Below are positions 1-8,503 of a stretch of 64,000 nucleotides of DNA, piece by piece. The notes beneath the pieces are model-generated. The model worked only from the letters and a program-made list of their open reading frames with translations, searched no databases and was not told the DNA's origin. A program made the translations under genes and the position numbers. This stretch comes from Isoptericola halalbus. GTDB lineage: Bacteria; Actinomycetota; Actinomycetes; Actinomycetales; Cellulomonadaceae. Location of the stretch: positions 62,001-126,000 of the forward strand of contig VJZX01000001.1 in assembly GCA_009663185.1 (NCBI GenBank), read 5' to 3'. Position 1 is the first letter of the stretch. The number at the start of each line of letters is the position of its first letter.

Positions 1-1247
1 AACATCACCGATGCGCGGGGCCGGAGCGACGTCATGCCCTCCGGAAGCGCCTTGGTCCCAACCCAGATATCAGGCGAACCGTCGTCGGGCTTGATCCACC
101 CGAAGCCCTTCTCTGCGTTGAACCATTTCACGACCCCGGTGATGGTCGCGGTCCTCCCATTGCCGCCAGCCCCAACCGCTTCGTGGTTATGGGGATCGGC
201 CTCCTCCGTTCTTTGCGGATCTTCTTCCCCTCCGCCTGAAGGGACCAACACCCCATTCTCGAAGACCCAGTGGCTTGCGTGAGCAGCGACGTCCGCCTCG
301 ATCCTGGCGAGCGTCGCCAGACTGTCGCCAGGGGCGATGAAGTGAACCTTGAAGCCCTCGACTTCCCGAATCGTCCTCCGTTGCAACCTGTCAAAGCCCG
401 AGGGAACGTCTGTGGCCGCTCCACAACTGAATCGGATGTGGCGATCGTGCGGTCCGTAAAAGCCCTCCACCGGTTGATGCCACTTGGCGATAAAGAGATG
501 AGCGCTGGTTGGCCGGTGCGCAACGAACCTCGTACGCCCGAGGTACTCGCCGAGTTCCTCGATCGAGTAATCGCCAGCTTTCGCGTAGAGGTTGACCGTG
601 ACCTCCGAGTTGGGCGGAAGATCGTCGTTGAGGCGGTCAAGTAGCCAAGTGACGTGTGCTAGTCGACCTCGGGCGTCCCCGCCGAACTCCCTCTCTCCGA
701 ACAGGTATGGATCGCAGACGTGCACTTCGGTCGATGCTTGGGTCGCGCGCGACCACCGGAGCGCCCAGATTTCGTCTCGTGACGTTCCCTTCGGATGGGT
801 CGGCTCGGCGTCGATGGTGCGCAGCCGCTCGATCAACGCCGATCGATCGAACCGCTTGACCGTCGTGAGTTCGGGCACCCACCCGTCGGGCGGTCGTTTC
901 CCGATCGACTCCGTGACGACGGCCATGTCCACGGCGTCCCGCAGACTCGCCGAGATGATGCCGTCAGAGTCGAACCAGTCGCTCGTCAGTGCGTTCTCGT
1001 CACTCCCAACGCCGATGCGGCCGGTTCCATGGAGTGCCGTGAGTAGGTGCTGCCAGATCTCTCCGACCTCTCCGTCCGCGTGTGCGACGGCGTCGAAGAG
1101 CGCGCCGACATCACCCTTGCCCCGGAGGTGCAGTACGCCATATCGCTGCAGTTCCCGAGCAACACGCGCGTGAGCGTCGGCGCGGTCCTCGGCATCGCCG
1201 CTGGGCTCCGTAAGCGAGCGCGCGTCTACCGCAACCTGGGCAATCAC
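1..1247 (-). CDS. Protein with HDR-motif (PLD/MIT_C-like?) domain and C-terminal cold-shock domain, partial
   Basis: I read this frame by hand on the minus strand; it is open for 415 residues and continues past the left edge. The GTG start overlaps the stop of the upstream ATPase gene (GTGA), which implies translational coupling. Residues about 1-150 are not recognised. Around residue 267 there is HDRHIRF in a beta-rich context, which recalls the HDRxIRF motif of phospholipase-D-like MIT_C domains; that link is tentative. From about residue 370 there is a clear cold-shock (OB-fold) domain with [19 protein letters not shown], containing the RNP1-like KGFGWI; the RNP2 position reads DIWVGT instead of the usual DVFVH. 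A Glu/Gly-rich linker separates the two parts. Coupling to an ATPase plus a nucleic-acid-binding tail suggests an effector subunit, but no function is proven. Confidence 0.75.
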   Translation of the reverse strand, partial: MIAQVAVDARSLTEPSGDAEDRADAHARVARELQRYGVLHLRGKGDVGALFDAVAHADGEVGEIWQHLLTALHGTGRIGVGSDENALTSDWFDSDGIISASLRDAVDMAVVTESIGKRPPDGWVPELTTVKRFDRSALIERLRTIDAEPTHPKGTSRDEIWALRWSRATQASTEVHVCDPYLFGEREFGGDARGRLAHVTWLLDRLNDDLPPNSEVTVNLYAKAGDYSIEELGEYLGRTRFVAHRPTSAHLFIAKWHQPVEGFYGPHDRHIRFSCGAATDVPSGFDRLQRRTIREVEGFKVHFIAPGDSLATLARIEADVAAHASHWVFENGVLVPSGGGEEDPQRTEEADPHNHEAVGAGGNGRTATITGVVKWFNAEKGFGWIKPDDGSPDIWVGTKALPEGMTSLRPRASVM

Positions 1248-2851
1248 GCGCGTCCGCCCAAGACGTCTGCGAGGCTGTCGTCGAAGAACCCAGTGGGCCA
1301 GGGATCGAGAAGTTCGCCGCGCCGGCCGAGCCGGAGTCGCTCGACTGTCGCACCGACACCGGGCTGGTTGTCGACATACAGCACCGAGACATCTTCGGGC
1401 GCGATCGTGCCCTCGCGCACCAGACGGCGTACACGAAGGAGAAGGTTCTCCGAGTGGGTCTCCGCAATGATCTGGTTGCCCTGCTCGATGACCGCTTCCA
1501 CGAAGAGATCGCCGAGGTTCGACTGGAGTCGCGGGTGAAGGTGAAGTTCGGGCTGCTCAATACAGACCACCTGACCCGACCGACCCAGACACTCGGTGAC
1601 GATCGGCAGCAGTTGGCTGACGCCATAGCCCACATCGGACAGGCTGACCTTCACCTGCGACCGATTGTCCGTGAGCTCGAACGAGTAGCCCAGTTCGGTC
1701 CCGGAACGAGCCTCGATCGCGCGGTCGACGCTGATGTCGTACGGGACCTCGAGCCTGTCGAGCCAAGCGTTGACTTCAGAGAGCAGCCGCTCGCTGCGGT
1801 GCAGACGGGAGACGAGGTCCAGCGCGGTCGGCTCATCCGATCCGTCGTTCAGGGAGACACAGCGCGGAGCGGGACGAATAGGCCCGAGCGTGCGGAGGTT
1901 CGACTGGAGGATCTCGCGGCCTTCGCGCGCGACCTCCGCGAAGGGGCCAGCAGTTGCCTTGAGCCCGTGGATCCAGCCGTGCTCAAGGTCGCCCTTCCTC
2001 CAACGGGCGACGACCTTCTCGAGATCGCGCTCGATGGCTTCCGCAAGGCGATACTCGGACAGCGCGTCGAGACCGGTCACGTCACCCGGCGTCATGACGA
2101 GAGTCAGCGCTGACGGTACGTCCGGGCCGGACTGCCAATCCTCCGGGGAGTTCCAGACCACGAGGCGGGTCGATTGCAGGGCACCGGAGCGGAGCCCAAA
2201 CTCCACGAACCTGAGCAACTCCGCTTCCTGTGAGGAACTGCCCCACGACGGGATCCTCTCCCGCAGAACCGCGGCGGCACCAGGGTCGCTTAGGTCGAGA
2301 CTCCAGCGCTGCACGTAGGTACCGCCCCGCTCATCCTCTTCCCAGACCTCCGGTTGGGGCTCAGAGAGCGCAGGCAGCCCCGCGACGCGGATCGCGGTCC
2401 TGAAGTACACCCTCTCCTCGTCCTGGCGGAACCTGAACTCGAAGCCGTTTACAGCCATGATGGGCCGGGTGTCGAGGTCGTCTGGGTCGGGGCCGACGAT
2501 CCATTCAGTCGACACCTCCATTGCGAAAGAGGCCCCGAGCGTCACCTCTCGCTCGACGTCGTGCCCGCTGACGAACTGCCGGAAGTTACGAACGTTCACC
2601 TTCGGCCCCTCTGGCTCGAAGGCGTTGGCTTCAAGGCTCTGTGCGAGCAGGAGCAGCGACTGGATGACTGTCGACTTGCCGGCGGCGTTGGGGCCGAAGA
2701 GAAGAGTGAGCGGGGCGAGCGGAACCGTGTGCTCGCCGACGAACGACTTGGCGTTCCCGATGCGCAGTTCCTGAAGGAGATGCGGTGACAGCGCGACGAG
2801 GCTGCCTTCCCCTGCGCTCGCGGCCGCAGGGGTGTCATTTCCGTCGCGCAT
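1244..2851 (-). CDS. AAA family ATPase with DUF3696-type C-terminus
   Basis: This is an SMC/RecF-like P-loop ATPase of about 535 residues. The Walker [10 protein letters not shown] is near residue 53. A long middle segment is followed by [14 protein letters not shown] (signature-like) and the Walker B/D-loop [10 protein letters not shown] near residue 440. The end reads WPTGFFDD, the usual tail of DUF3696 proteins. Such ATPases occur as the energy-using partner in many prokaryotic conflict systems. I prefer the ATG at 2851, preceded by GAAGGAG at a good distance; a GTG at 2866 with GAGGAG upstream is also possible. It overlaps the downstream cold-shock gene by 4 bases and lies 93 bases after the S1-domain gene, all on the minus strand. 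The family is clear; its role in defence is inference. Confidence 0.85.
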   Translation of the reverse strand: MRDGNDTPAAASAGEGSLVALSPHLLQELRIGNAKSFVGEHTVPLAPLTLLFGPNAAGKSTVIQSLLLLAQSLEANAFEPEGPKVNVRNFRQFVSGHDVEREVTLGASFAMEVSTEWIVGPDPDDLDTRPIMAVNGFEFRFRQDEERVYFRTAIRVAGLPALSEPQPEVWEEDERGGTYVQRWSLDLSDPGAAAVLRERIPSWGSSSQEAELLRFVEFGLRSGALQSTRLVVWNSPEDWQSGPDVPSALTLVMTPGDVTGLDALSEYRLAEAIERDLEKVVARWRKGDLEHGWIHGLKATAGPFAEVAREGREILQSNLRTLGPIRPAPRCVSLNDGSDEPTALDLVSRLHRSERLLSEVNAWLDRLEVPYDISVDRAIEARSGTELGYSFELTDNRSQVKVSLSDVGYGVSQLLPIVTECLGRSGQVVCIEQPELHLHPRLQSNLGDLFVEAVIEQGNQIIAETHSENLLLRVRRLVREGTIAPEDVSVLYVDNQPGVGATVERLRLGRRGELLDPWPTGFFDDSLADVLGGRA

Positions 2852-2944
2852 TGCGTACTCCTTCACTTCTTGCTCCTCGTGGATGCTACAGACCTTCTCA
2901 AGGCCGCCGGCATGGCGTGGCCGCGACCGTGCTGGCGAACCTGC

Positions 2945-4120
2945 TCATCGCTCGTTGGCGAGCGCGAAGTTGAGCTTTCCCTCGTCGTTCTTGCCAGTGA
3001 CCCGCACGTGGAGCCACTGGCCGACGTTCACCAGCGCCGCAGCATCCTCGACGGGACGCCCGCCGTTGAGTGCAGCGAGCTCGGACTTGTGCAGGAGCCC
3101 AGACTCTCCGGACTGGAGGCGGACGAACACGCCGAACGGCTTGACGCCTGTGACCTCACCCCAGCAGGGCTCGTACCCCCGGGTGGGAGCCGGCGGCACC
3201 GCTGCCTGGATCCGGGCGACGTCGACCTGTCCCGCGGCGTAGATCTTCGCCAGCTCGATGCGGTGGTCGACCTGGTTCAGCCACTCGTCGAGCACCTGGG
3301 ACGGCTTCGTCGTCCCGCGCGCCTGGTGCACGCCTTCGAGGAGTTGCTGCTCCAGGTCGGCTGCGCAGGAGTTCCAGAGGATCTCCCGTGCCGCTGCCTC
3401 CGGCGACGCCACCGTCCCCACGGGAGCACCCTGCAGGATCGCGACCAGCTCGAGGTGGGCGCGCGCGAACTTGGCGGCGACCGAGACCTTCGCGCGAGCC
3501 CATCCCTTCTCGATGGCACGGACCTGGGCAGGCACCGAACGGCCGACGTTCTGGGCGACCGCGGCCAGGTGCTTCTTCTCCAGCCCAGCGATGAACTCGA
3601 AGGGCACGACGTTTGCGGACGGGCTGCCCGACATCTCTACGACGGACGTGATGCTCGGGACAGACCCGCTGTTGACGGTGACGAGCTGGGACATGGGGGC
3701 ACCCTCCTGGGGGACGACGATGTGACGGTCAAGGTCAAGGCCCGTGGTGGCAGCGGGCTGCTCGTGCGGGTCCGCCCGCTCCGGGGCTGGTGAACTGCTC
3801 AGCGAGAGCCCACTGGGGCGACTCGCGTCGATAGGTCGGCGCGTGCCGACGATGGCGCGAGCGACGTCTGCGATCAGGGCTCCGGCGTTGCCTGCGGATC
3901 GCATGGACTGGCCGATTGTCTGCCCGGCTCGGCCCTTGCTGTAGTACTTGCCGTCGTGATTGCCGTATGCCTGCAGGGTGGCGATCTGCCGCGGGGTCGC
4001 GGGCTGTGACCACATGCGCGTGTTCGCCGCGCGTCGCGCCGAGGACGTCCCGCCGCCGTTGCGCGCGGAGGAGCCTGAGGCGCGGTTGCCAGTGCTGGCG
4101 CTGCGGTATCCCTTGGCCAT
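2945..4120 (-). CDS. S1 RNA-binding domain protein
   Basis: The product is 391 residues. A low-complexity Ser/Arg/Gly-rich start is followed by a short TPRQIATLQAYG motif near residue 42, similar to the small helical motif found in phage and mobile-element proteins. The middle is predicted helical. The last 75 residues form an S1/OB-fold domain: GEVTGVKPFGVFVRL, GLLHKSEL, then VGQWLHVRV and KLNFALA. The start is supported by GGAGAGGAG upstream of ATG 4120. It is probably the first gene of the minus-strand operon that continues with the AAA ATPase and the cold-shock-domain protein, so two of the three products carry OB-fold nucleic-acid-binding domains. It might instead be a native element gene unrelated to the pair; the 93-base gap leaves this open. 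Confidence 0.8.
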   Translation of the reverse strand: MAKGYRSASTGNRASGSSARNGGGTSSARRAANTRMWSQPATPRQIATLQAYGNHDGKYYSKGRAGQTIGQSMRSAGNAGALIADVARAIVGTRRPIDASRPSGLSLSSSPAPERADPHEQPAATTGLDLDRHIVVPQEGAPMSQLVTVNSGSVPSITSVVEMSGSPSANVVPFEFIAGLEKKHLAAVAQNVGRSVPAQVRAIEKGWARAKVSVAAKFARAHLELVAILQGAPVGTVASPEAAAREILWNSCAADLEQQLLEGVHQARGTTKPSQVLDEWLNQVDHRIELAKIYAAGQVDVARIQAAVPPAPTRGYEPCWGEVTGVKPFGVFVRLQSGESGLLHKSELAALNGGRPVEDAAALVNVGQWLHVRVTGKNDEGKLNFALANER

Positions 4121-4250
4121 GCCAAACTCCTCTCCTGCTGGCCGGCGAAGGGTCCGCCGGAAAATGCAAAGTCGACCAGGTTAAGGTCGGGCGGCTCCGG
4201 AAGTCAACTCCACTTGAAACATGCGGAGCGCGGGGACGTGGAGGTCGCGA

Positions 4251-4305
4251 CCTCCCATACCAGCTCGCCCCGATCTCCCATACGCCGTCGGGCGACCTCC
4301 CATAC
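4251..4305 (+). repeat. Three direct repeats CTCCCATAC with 22-23 bp period (iteron- or operator-like)
   Basis: The decamer CCTCCCATAC (second copy TCTCCCATAC) begins at 4251, 4274 and 4296, giving a spacing of 23 and 22 bases, about two helical turns. The intervening DNA is GC-rich and includes CGACCTCCCATAC twice. The array lies in the divergent region between the S1-domain gene and the primase-polymerase gene. That setting fits either replication iterons or an operator for a dimeric repressor. A related inverted copy lies about 85 bases downstream. Confidence 0.6.
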
Positions 4306-4385
4306 CGCTCGCCGGGCCCGAATCGCGTGTCGTCAGCCCCTCATTCCGAGCGACTTCTGGGAGGTGCCCGACCTGCGGGTGATGC

Positions 4386-4407
4386 ACCTCCTATACGTAT
4401 GGAAGGT
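4386..4407. promoter_or_regulatory. Inverted repeat related to the upstream direct repeats
   Basis: ACCTCCTATAC is followed directly by GTATGGAAGGT, an imperfect 11-base palindrome (9 of 11 pairs) whose half-site is the CTCCCATAC repeat. It lies 42 bases before the start of the primase-polymerase gene. The site is likely bound by the same protein as the direct repeats, and could act as operator or origin element. The rest of 4121-4448 shows nothing else that I can name. Confidence 0.5.
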
Positions 4408-4448
4408 GGGGTGTATGGCCAGAAGTCTGGTGACATGGGCAGCGCACC

Positions 4449-5405
4449 GTGGCGGGCATGGACACCACGCCCGCCCCGCACGGTTCGTCGGCCGCGAGTC
4501 ACGCCTCAGGCATGCCGGACCTGGCCGCGTTCGCCCTCGCGTTCCGGGCCGCCGACAGCGCGCCGTCGCTCGCTGAGGCCGCGCACACCTACGCCGCTGT
4601 CGGCGTGCCGGTGTTCCCGTGCGTGTCCGGGGCGAAGCAGCCGCTCACGAATCGTGGCTTCCACGACGCGTCCAGCGACCAACGCCTCGTGGAGGCGTGG
4701 TGGCGCTGGACGCCGGACGCGAACGTCGGCATCCCGACCGGAGCGGCATCGGGTCTCGACGTCGTCGATGTCGACCAGCACTCCGAGTCCGGGTTCCCAG
4801 CTTTCAACGGCGCGACGCGTCGTGGATTGACGGCCGGGTGGGCGTGGACGGTGCGCACGCCGTCGGGCGGGATGCACTTCTACTTCCCGCACCCGGTCGG
4901 CGTCGAGCAGCGGTCGTGGACGACCCGGGCCCGGATCGATTTCCGCGGCGACGGCGGGTACGTTGTCGCCCCGCCATCACGCGTCCGTCTCGGAGACGGC
5001 GAGCTGCGCTACTACCAGTTCGGCGTGCAGTCCCCGCGCCAGTCGGCTCCTGTGGACGCCGTGGCGCTGCGGGCGTTCCTGGACCCGCCCCGCCCGCGCC
5101 TGGCGCGCCCGGAGGGGGCACCGCGCGGAGCGGGGCGCACCAACCCCGAACGCCTCGCCGGCTTCGTCGCGAGCACCGGCGAGGGTCGGCGCAACTCCGT
5201 CTTGTTCTGGGCCGCGTGCGAGATGGTGCGCGACGCCTACGACCCGGCCTCGGTGCTCGGCGTCCTGGGTCCTGCCGCCGCGCACGCGGGCCTGGGTGAG
5301 CGGGAGATCGAGGCCACCGTGCGCAGCGCGTTCAAGCGTGCCGTTCCGATCACCACCCGGGGCGGCGGGGGCCGCCCTTTCGCCAGTGAGGGGGTCCACC
5401 TGTGA
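4449..5405 (+). CDS. Bifunctional DNA primase/polymerase (Prim-Pol) domain protein
   Basis: The product is 318 residues. The Prim-Pol domain spans about residues 35-215: AAHTYAAVGVPVFPC, then the acidic motif DVVDVDQH near residue 103, TPSGGMHFYF near 140, and RIDFRGDGGYVVAPPS near 165. This order matches the AEP-type N-terminal primases of actinobacterial plasmids and ICEs. The C-terminal 100 residues are a helical tail with no helicase domain, so a separate helicase would be needed. The GTG at 4449 is the longest start; an ATG at 4458 is also possible. The gene is the first of a rightward run of overlapping genes and probably initiates replication of the excised element, perhaps at the repeats just upstream. 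Confidence 0.88.
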   Translation: MAGMDTTPAPHGSSAASHASGMPDLAAFALAFRAADSAPSLAEAAHTYAAVGVPVFPCVSGAKQPLTNRGFHDASSDQRLVEAWWRWTPDANVGIPTGAASGLDVVDVDQHSESGFPAFNGATRRGLTAGWAWTVRTPSGGMHFYFPHPVGVEQRSWTTRARIDFRGDGGYVVAPPSRVRLGDGELRYYQFGVQSPRQSAPVDAVALRAFLDPPRPRLARPEGAPRGAGRTNPERLAGFVASTGEGRRNSVLFWAACEMVRDAYDPASVLGVLGPAAAHAGLGEREIEATVRSAFKRAVPITTRGGGGRPFASEGVHL

Positions 5406-5884
5406 ACACCAACGGCTATGACGACCGGCGTGACCAATCGCCGCCGACTCCGACCACGCCGTCGCGCGCGGCGGCACCGAAGCATCCGAGCGGGCTGGTC
5501 CACGGGGATCCGTCGCTCCGCCAGGTTCGCCCGGAGGTTCCTCCGACGCCGGCAGCCGGGCCGCGCTCAAAGGTCATCTGGGCGCACTCGACCGACGCCG
5601 CCGCATTGGGCATGAAGGTGCTCGGGCGGGGCATCGGCAAGGGCCTGGACTTCCAGGTGGCCGCGACCAAGACCGCCGTGCGCGTCCCAGTCCGGGCGGC
5701 GGGCGCTGTCGGCCGGCGGGTGTCGGCGTCGTATGCGGCGCGCAAGGAGCGGGCACGTGAGGCCGTCACTCCGGCAACGCCCGGCACACCGGGGACGCCG
5801 GTCACTCCGGTGGGCCCATCGGCGTCGGGGACCGCGCGGGGGTCGCGGGCCGTCTCGGGGCCTGGGGTGGTGTGGCAGCCATGA
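5402..5884 (+). CDS. Hypothetical protein, Pro/Thr-rich
   Basis: A 160-residue product overlaps the primase stop by 4 bases (GTGA), so it is cotranslated. The first 55 residues are Pro/Thr-rich and presumably disordered. Residues about 58-120 form one possibly amphipathic helical stretch with Ala, Arg and Val. The tail has TPATPGTPGTPVTP repeats. No domain is recognised. Its place between primase and a ParB-bearing block suggests a maintenance or transfer accessory role, which is only inference. Confidence 0.6.
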   Translation: MNTNGYDDRRDQSPPTPTTPSRAAAPKHPSGLVHGDPSLRQVRPEVPPTPAAGPRSKVIWAHSTDAAALGMKVLGRGIGKGLDFQVAATKTAVRVPVRAAGAVGRRVSASYAARKERAREAVTPATPGTPGTPVTPVGPSASGTARGSRAVSGPGVVWQP

Positions 5885-6768
5885 GCGTCATCGAGATCGC
5901 TCCGACGACGGACTTCCGGACGGCCGACGGGCTGCGGGAGGTGCTGCTGCGGCTGCATCGTGACCCCACGCTGTGGCGCACCGCCCCGATCGCGGCGGCT
6001 CTCCTCGAGCATTGCCGCGAGAAGTACGCGGCGCTGGCTCGTAAGCACGGGCAGTCGCCGGACGACGCGATGCGTGTGGCGTTCGAGCTCCTGCGCGCCG
6101 ACGGAACCCGATGGGCAGCCGACCCCTGGGGTGCCCTGACCCGCGGGGTGCGGGTCGCCCTGCTGACATCACAGTTCGAGGACGCCCTCATGTGCGGGCG
6201 CAATCAGGCATCCCACCTCATCACCACGAGCTCGCCGCGCTGGGTGGCCCGATTCGGAGAACACGACCACCTGGAGCACTACGTCGAGGGGTTCGTCGCC
6301 GACGTCGAGGCTGCGGCCGGCGAGCCGCAGTGGGATGCGTTCACCGTCGTCGAAGGCATCGTGGACTCCGCAGTCGAGGTGCTGACCGCGTGCGGGTGGC
6401 CCTCCGCAACGGCAGGTCACGCCGTCGGGCTCATCGCTTCACGGCTCATCGCCTCCTACGGTGACGGCGCAGAACCGGAGCTCGCGCGGACGCGCGCACA
6501 CGAGTACCTGCGCCACGACATCGACTCACCACGTCTGCTCGGACTCGACCGGCGGCCATGGCTCGCGCTGCTGACCGCCGTCCTAGGCAGCCCATCGCCG
6601 CACTGGCACGGCACCGCCGTCGGGCACGGGATGTTCCTGCGCCTAGCATCCGGAGCGTCTCGTGACGACCTGCTCGCCGACGGCCGGCTCGTCACCACGC
6701 TGTGCGCCGCCGCCCCGACGTCGGTGACGCGGCAGGACGACGGGATGCGGGAGGTGCGCCATGCCTGA
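5881..6768 (+). CDS. Conserved ICE hypothetical protein
   Basis: A 295-residue soluble, mostly helical product starts at ATG 5881, overlapping the previous stop (ATGA). It has no signal peptide or membrane segment. Features that can be seen are a TADGLREVLLRLHRD start, a central EHDHLEHYVEGFVADVEAA helix and a conserved-looking RAHEYLRHD segment. I do not recognise a family. It overlaps the ParB-like gene by 8 bases, so it belongs to the replication/partition block of the element. Confidence 0.6.
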   Translation: MSVIEIAPTTDFRTADGLREVLLRLHRDPTLWRTAPIAAALLEHCREKYAALARKHGQSPDDAMRVAFELLRADGTRWAADPWGALTRGVRVALLTSQFEDALMCGRNQASHLITTSSPRWVARFGEHDHLEHYVEGFVADVEAAAGEPQWDAFTVVEGIVDSAVEVLTACGWPSATAGHAVGLIASRLIASYGDGAEPELARTRAHEYLRHDIDSPRLLGLDRRPWLALLTAVLGSPSPHWHGTAVGHGMFLRLASGASRDDLLADGRLVTTLCAAAPTSVTRQDDGMREVRHA

Positions 6769-7777
6769 GCACGCCTACTCACCGGCGGTCCTCCCTATCA
6801 CGGCCATCACGGTCGGGCACCGGTACCGCCGCGACCTCGGCGACCTGTCCGGGCTCATCTCCTCGATCCGCGGAATCGGGTTGCTCAACCCGCCGGTCGT
6901 CTCGTCCGACGGCGTCCTGCTGTGCGGGGCGCGACGGCTGGCGGCGGTCCAGCAGCTCGGCTGGAGCCAGGTCGAGGTGCGGGTTGCCACCGACGCGAGC
7001 GGCACCCTGACCGCAGTGCTCGCCGAGCAGCACGAGAACGAGCTGCGGCTCGACTTGTCGCCGGTGGAGCAGGCGACGCTCTACGCCGAGCTCAAGGAGG
7101 TCTACGCCGAGGATGCCCGACGTCGGCAGGAGTCGTCACGGTTCGGCGGAGCCGGGGTTCTCGAGGGAGGTGACGGTGGTGGCGATTCGCCACCACCGTG
7201 GGGTGAGTCGGGCAAGAGCCGCGACAAGGCGGCCCTCGCGGTCACCGGGAAAGAGTCATACAAGCGACTCGACCAGATCACCAAGGTGCAGGCCGTCGTC
7301 GACGACCCCGAACTCCCTCTGACCGTCCGCCGCTTGGCCGAGGAGATCCTCGACGAGATCAACGCCGGCGGCTCCGTGGACCCGCTGTACCGGAAGGTGA
7401 TGACGGCGGTGCAGCTCGCAACCGCGACCCCGCCGGCCCCGCCTGCTCGAAAGGAGGCGTCGGAGGAGGAGATCGCCGAGCTCTCCCGGCAGGCGCTGGC
7501 GACCGCGCAGGCGCGGCGGGCCGAGGAGATCCAGGCGGCGGCCGCGCGGCGGCTCGCGGCATCGACGGCGGTGCGCAACCCGATGACGGTCGTGTTGACG
7601 TGGAAGCCGTTCGAGGGCTGGCCGCGGCACTACGACGTCGAGCAGGTCGCGCGCTCGGTGCCCCAGAAGGACTGGGAGTTCGTCTGCCGGGTCCACGAGG
7701 ACATCGACCGCTGGATCGACGCCGTCAACGAGGCTCGAGCAGCGCTGGGCGGCGACGAGACGACCGAAGCGGTGTGA
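6761..7777 (+). CDS. ParB/Spo0J-like partition protein
   Basis: The product is 338 residues. The N-terminal ParB domain spans residues about 5-110: LPITAITVGHRYRRDLGD, LISSIRGIGLLNPPVV, GARRLAAVQQLGW near residue 56 (the GERR nucleotide-binding box with Ala for Glu), and HENELRLDLSPVEQA near residue 90. A Gly/Pro-rich insert at about 128-150 precedes a helical middle region. The C-terminal part (about 230-335) has long charged helices rather than a classical ParB dimer domain. No ParA is visible. In ICEs such ParB-like proteins serve maintenance or regulation. The insert is encoded by a perfect inverted repeat, listed separately. Confidence 0.85.
   Translation: MPEHAYSPAVLPITAITVGHRYRRDLGDLSGLISSIRGIGLLNPPVVSSDGVLLCGARRLAAVQQLGWSQVEVRVATDASGTLTAVLAEQHENELRLDLSPVEQATLYAELKEVYAEDARRRQESSRFGGAGVLEGGDGGGDSPPPWGESGKSRDKAALAVTGKESYKRLDQITKVQAVVDDPELPLTVRRLAEEILDEINAGGSVDPLYRKVMTAVQLATATPPAPPARKEASEEEIAELSRQALATAQARRAEEIQAAAARRLAASTAVRNPMTVVLTWKPFEGWPRHYDVEQVARSVPQKDWEFVCRVHEDIDRWIDAVNEARAALGGDETTEAV
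7173..7199. repeat. Perfect 13-bp inverted repeat inside the ParB-like gene
   Basis: ACGGTGGTGGCGA and TCGCCACCACCGT are separated by one base (7173-7185 and 7187-7199). The repeat encodes the Gly/Ser/Pro insert of the ParB-like protein. A palindrome of this length inside coding DNA is unusual and could be a protein-binding site (parS-like or transfer-related) or a small inserted repeat. Its function is unknown. Confidence 0.55.
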
Positions 7778-7780
7778 GTC

Positions 7781-8491
7781 ATGCGCCCACTGCTCGCCTC
7801 AAGTTCTCGTCGTCGGCCGCTCGCGTGGATCGCGGCAGTGCTGGTCGTCGTCCTCGGCGTCCTCGCCGTGGCGTCCGTGGTTCAGCGCGAGTCCAGTGCC
7901 GTGCCGACGGGTCGCGTCGATCCTGCCTCCGCCGGCCCCGATGTCACAGGCCCGTCCGCGACGCCGAACCCAAACCCTGCTACTAGGCCGGCCCTCCGCA
8001 CGCGGGAGCTCGAGCCAATCCACGAGACGTCCGACCCGGCCGCGTTCGCGCGGGCGGCAGCCGAAGCGCTCTTCGAGTGGGACACAGCCTCCGGTGTGTC
8101 CCTGGGCGACTACAGGGGCCGGCTCCTGGTGGTCGCCGACCCGACCGGCGTGGAGTCGCCCGGCCTCGTGGCCGACCTGGCCGCCTACCTGCCGGAGACG
8201 ACGGTGTGGGAGCACCTGTCGCGGTACTCGACCCGGCAGTGGCTCCAGGTCACCGACGTCTGGGTGCCCGGGCAGTGGCACGAGGCCCTCGCCCAGGTTC
8301 CCGCAGGGACGGTCGCCGACGGCACGACGGCGTTGACCGTCACCGGAGTTCGGCATCGGGCCGGGGTGTGGGACGGCGAACCGGTCGCCTCGGCCCACGA
8401 CGTCGCGTTCACGCTTTTCGTCGTCTGCGGCCCCACCTACCCGACCTGTCACCTGCTGCGGGTCTCGCAGCTCGACAACCCGCTGAAGTGA
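7781..8491 (+). CDS. Single-pass membrane protein of the transfer apparatus
   Basis: A 236-residue product has a short basic start, one membrane helix at about residues 14-33 (WIAAVLVVVLGVLAVASVV), and a long outside portion. The Pro/Thr linker runs to about residue 65. The soluble part (about 80-236) has an alpha/beta pattern like VirB8/TcpC or NTF2-like transfer proteins, and it contains two Cys near the end (VVCGPTYPTCHLL) that may form a disulfide. It begins 3 bases after the ParB gene and precedes the M23 hydrolase. A VirB8-like scaffold role is plausible from topology and position only. Confidence 0.65.
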   Translation: MRPLLASSSRRRPLAWIAAVLVVVLGVLAVASVVQRESSAVPTGRVDPASAGPDVTGPSATPNPNPATRPALRTRELEPIHETSDPAAFARAAAEALFEWDTASGVSLGDYRGRLLVVADPTGVESPGLVADLAAYLPETTVWEHLSRYSTRQWLQVTDVWVPGQWHEALAQVPAGTVADGTTALTVTGVRHRAGVWDGEPVASAHDVAFTLFVVCGPTYPTCHLLRVSQLDNPLK

Positions 8492-8503
8492 AGGGGGCAG
8501 GTC

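Noticed and set aside
128-640. Minus-strand ORF of 170 codons
   Set aside because: It lies in another frame of the cold-shock-domain gene; its Arg/Ser-rich product has no domain.
1454-2113. Plus-strand ORF opposite the AAA ATPase
   Set aside because: Shadow of the ATPase frame; no ribosome site and no recognisable motif.
4251-4305. Possible CRISPR-like repeat array
   Set aside because: Repeats are only about 10 bases with short GC-rich spacing and no cas genes; iteron/operator fits better.
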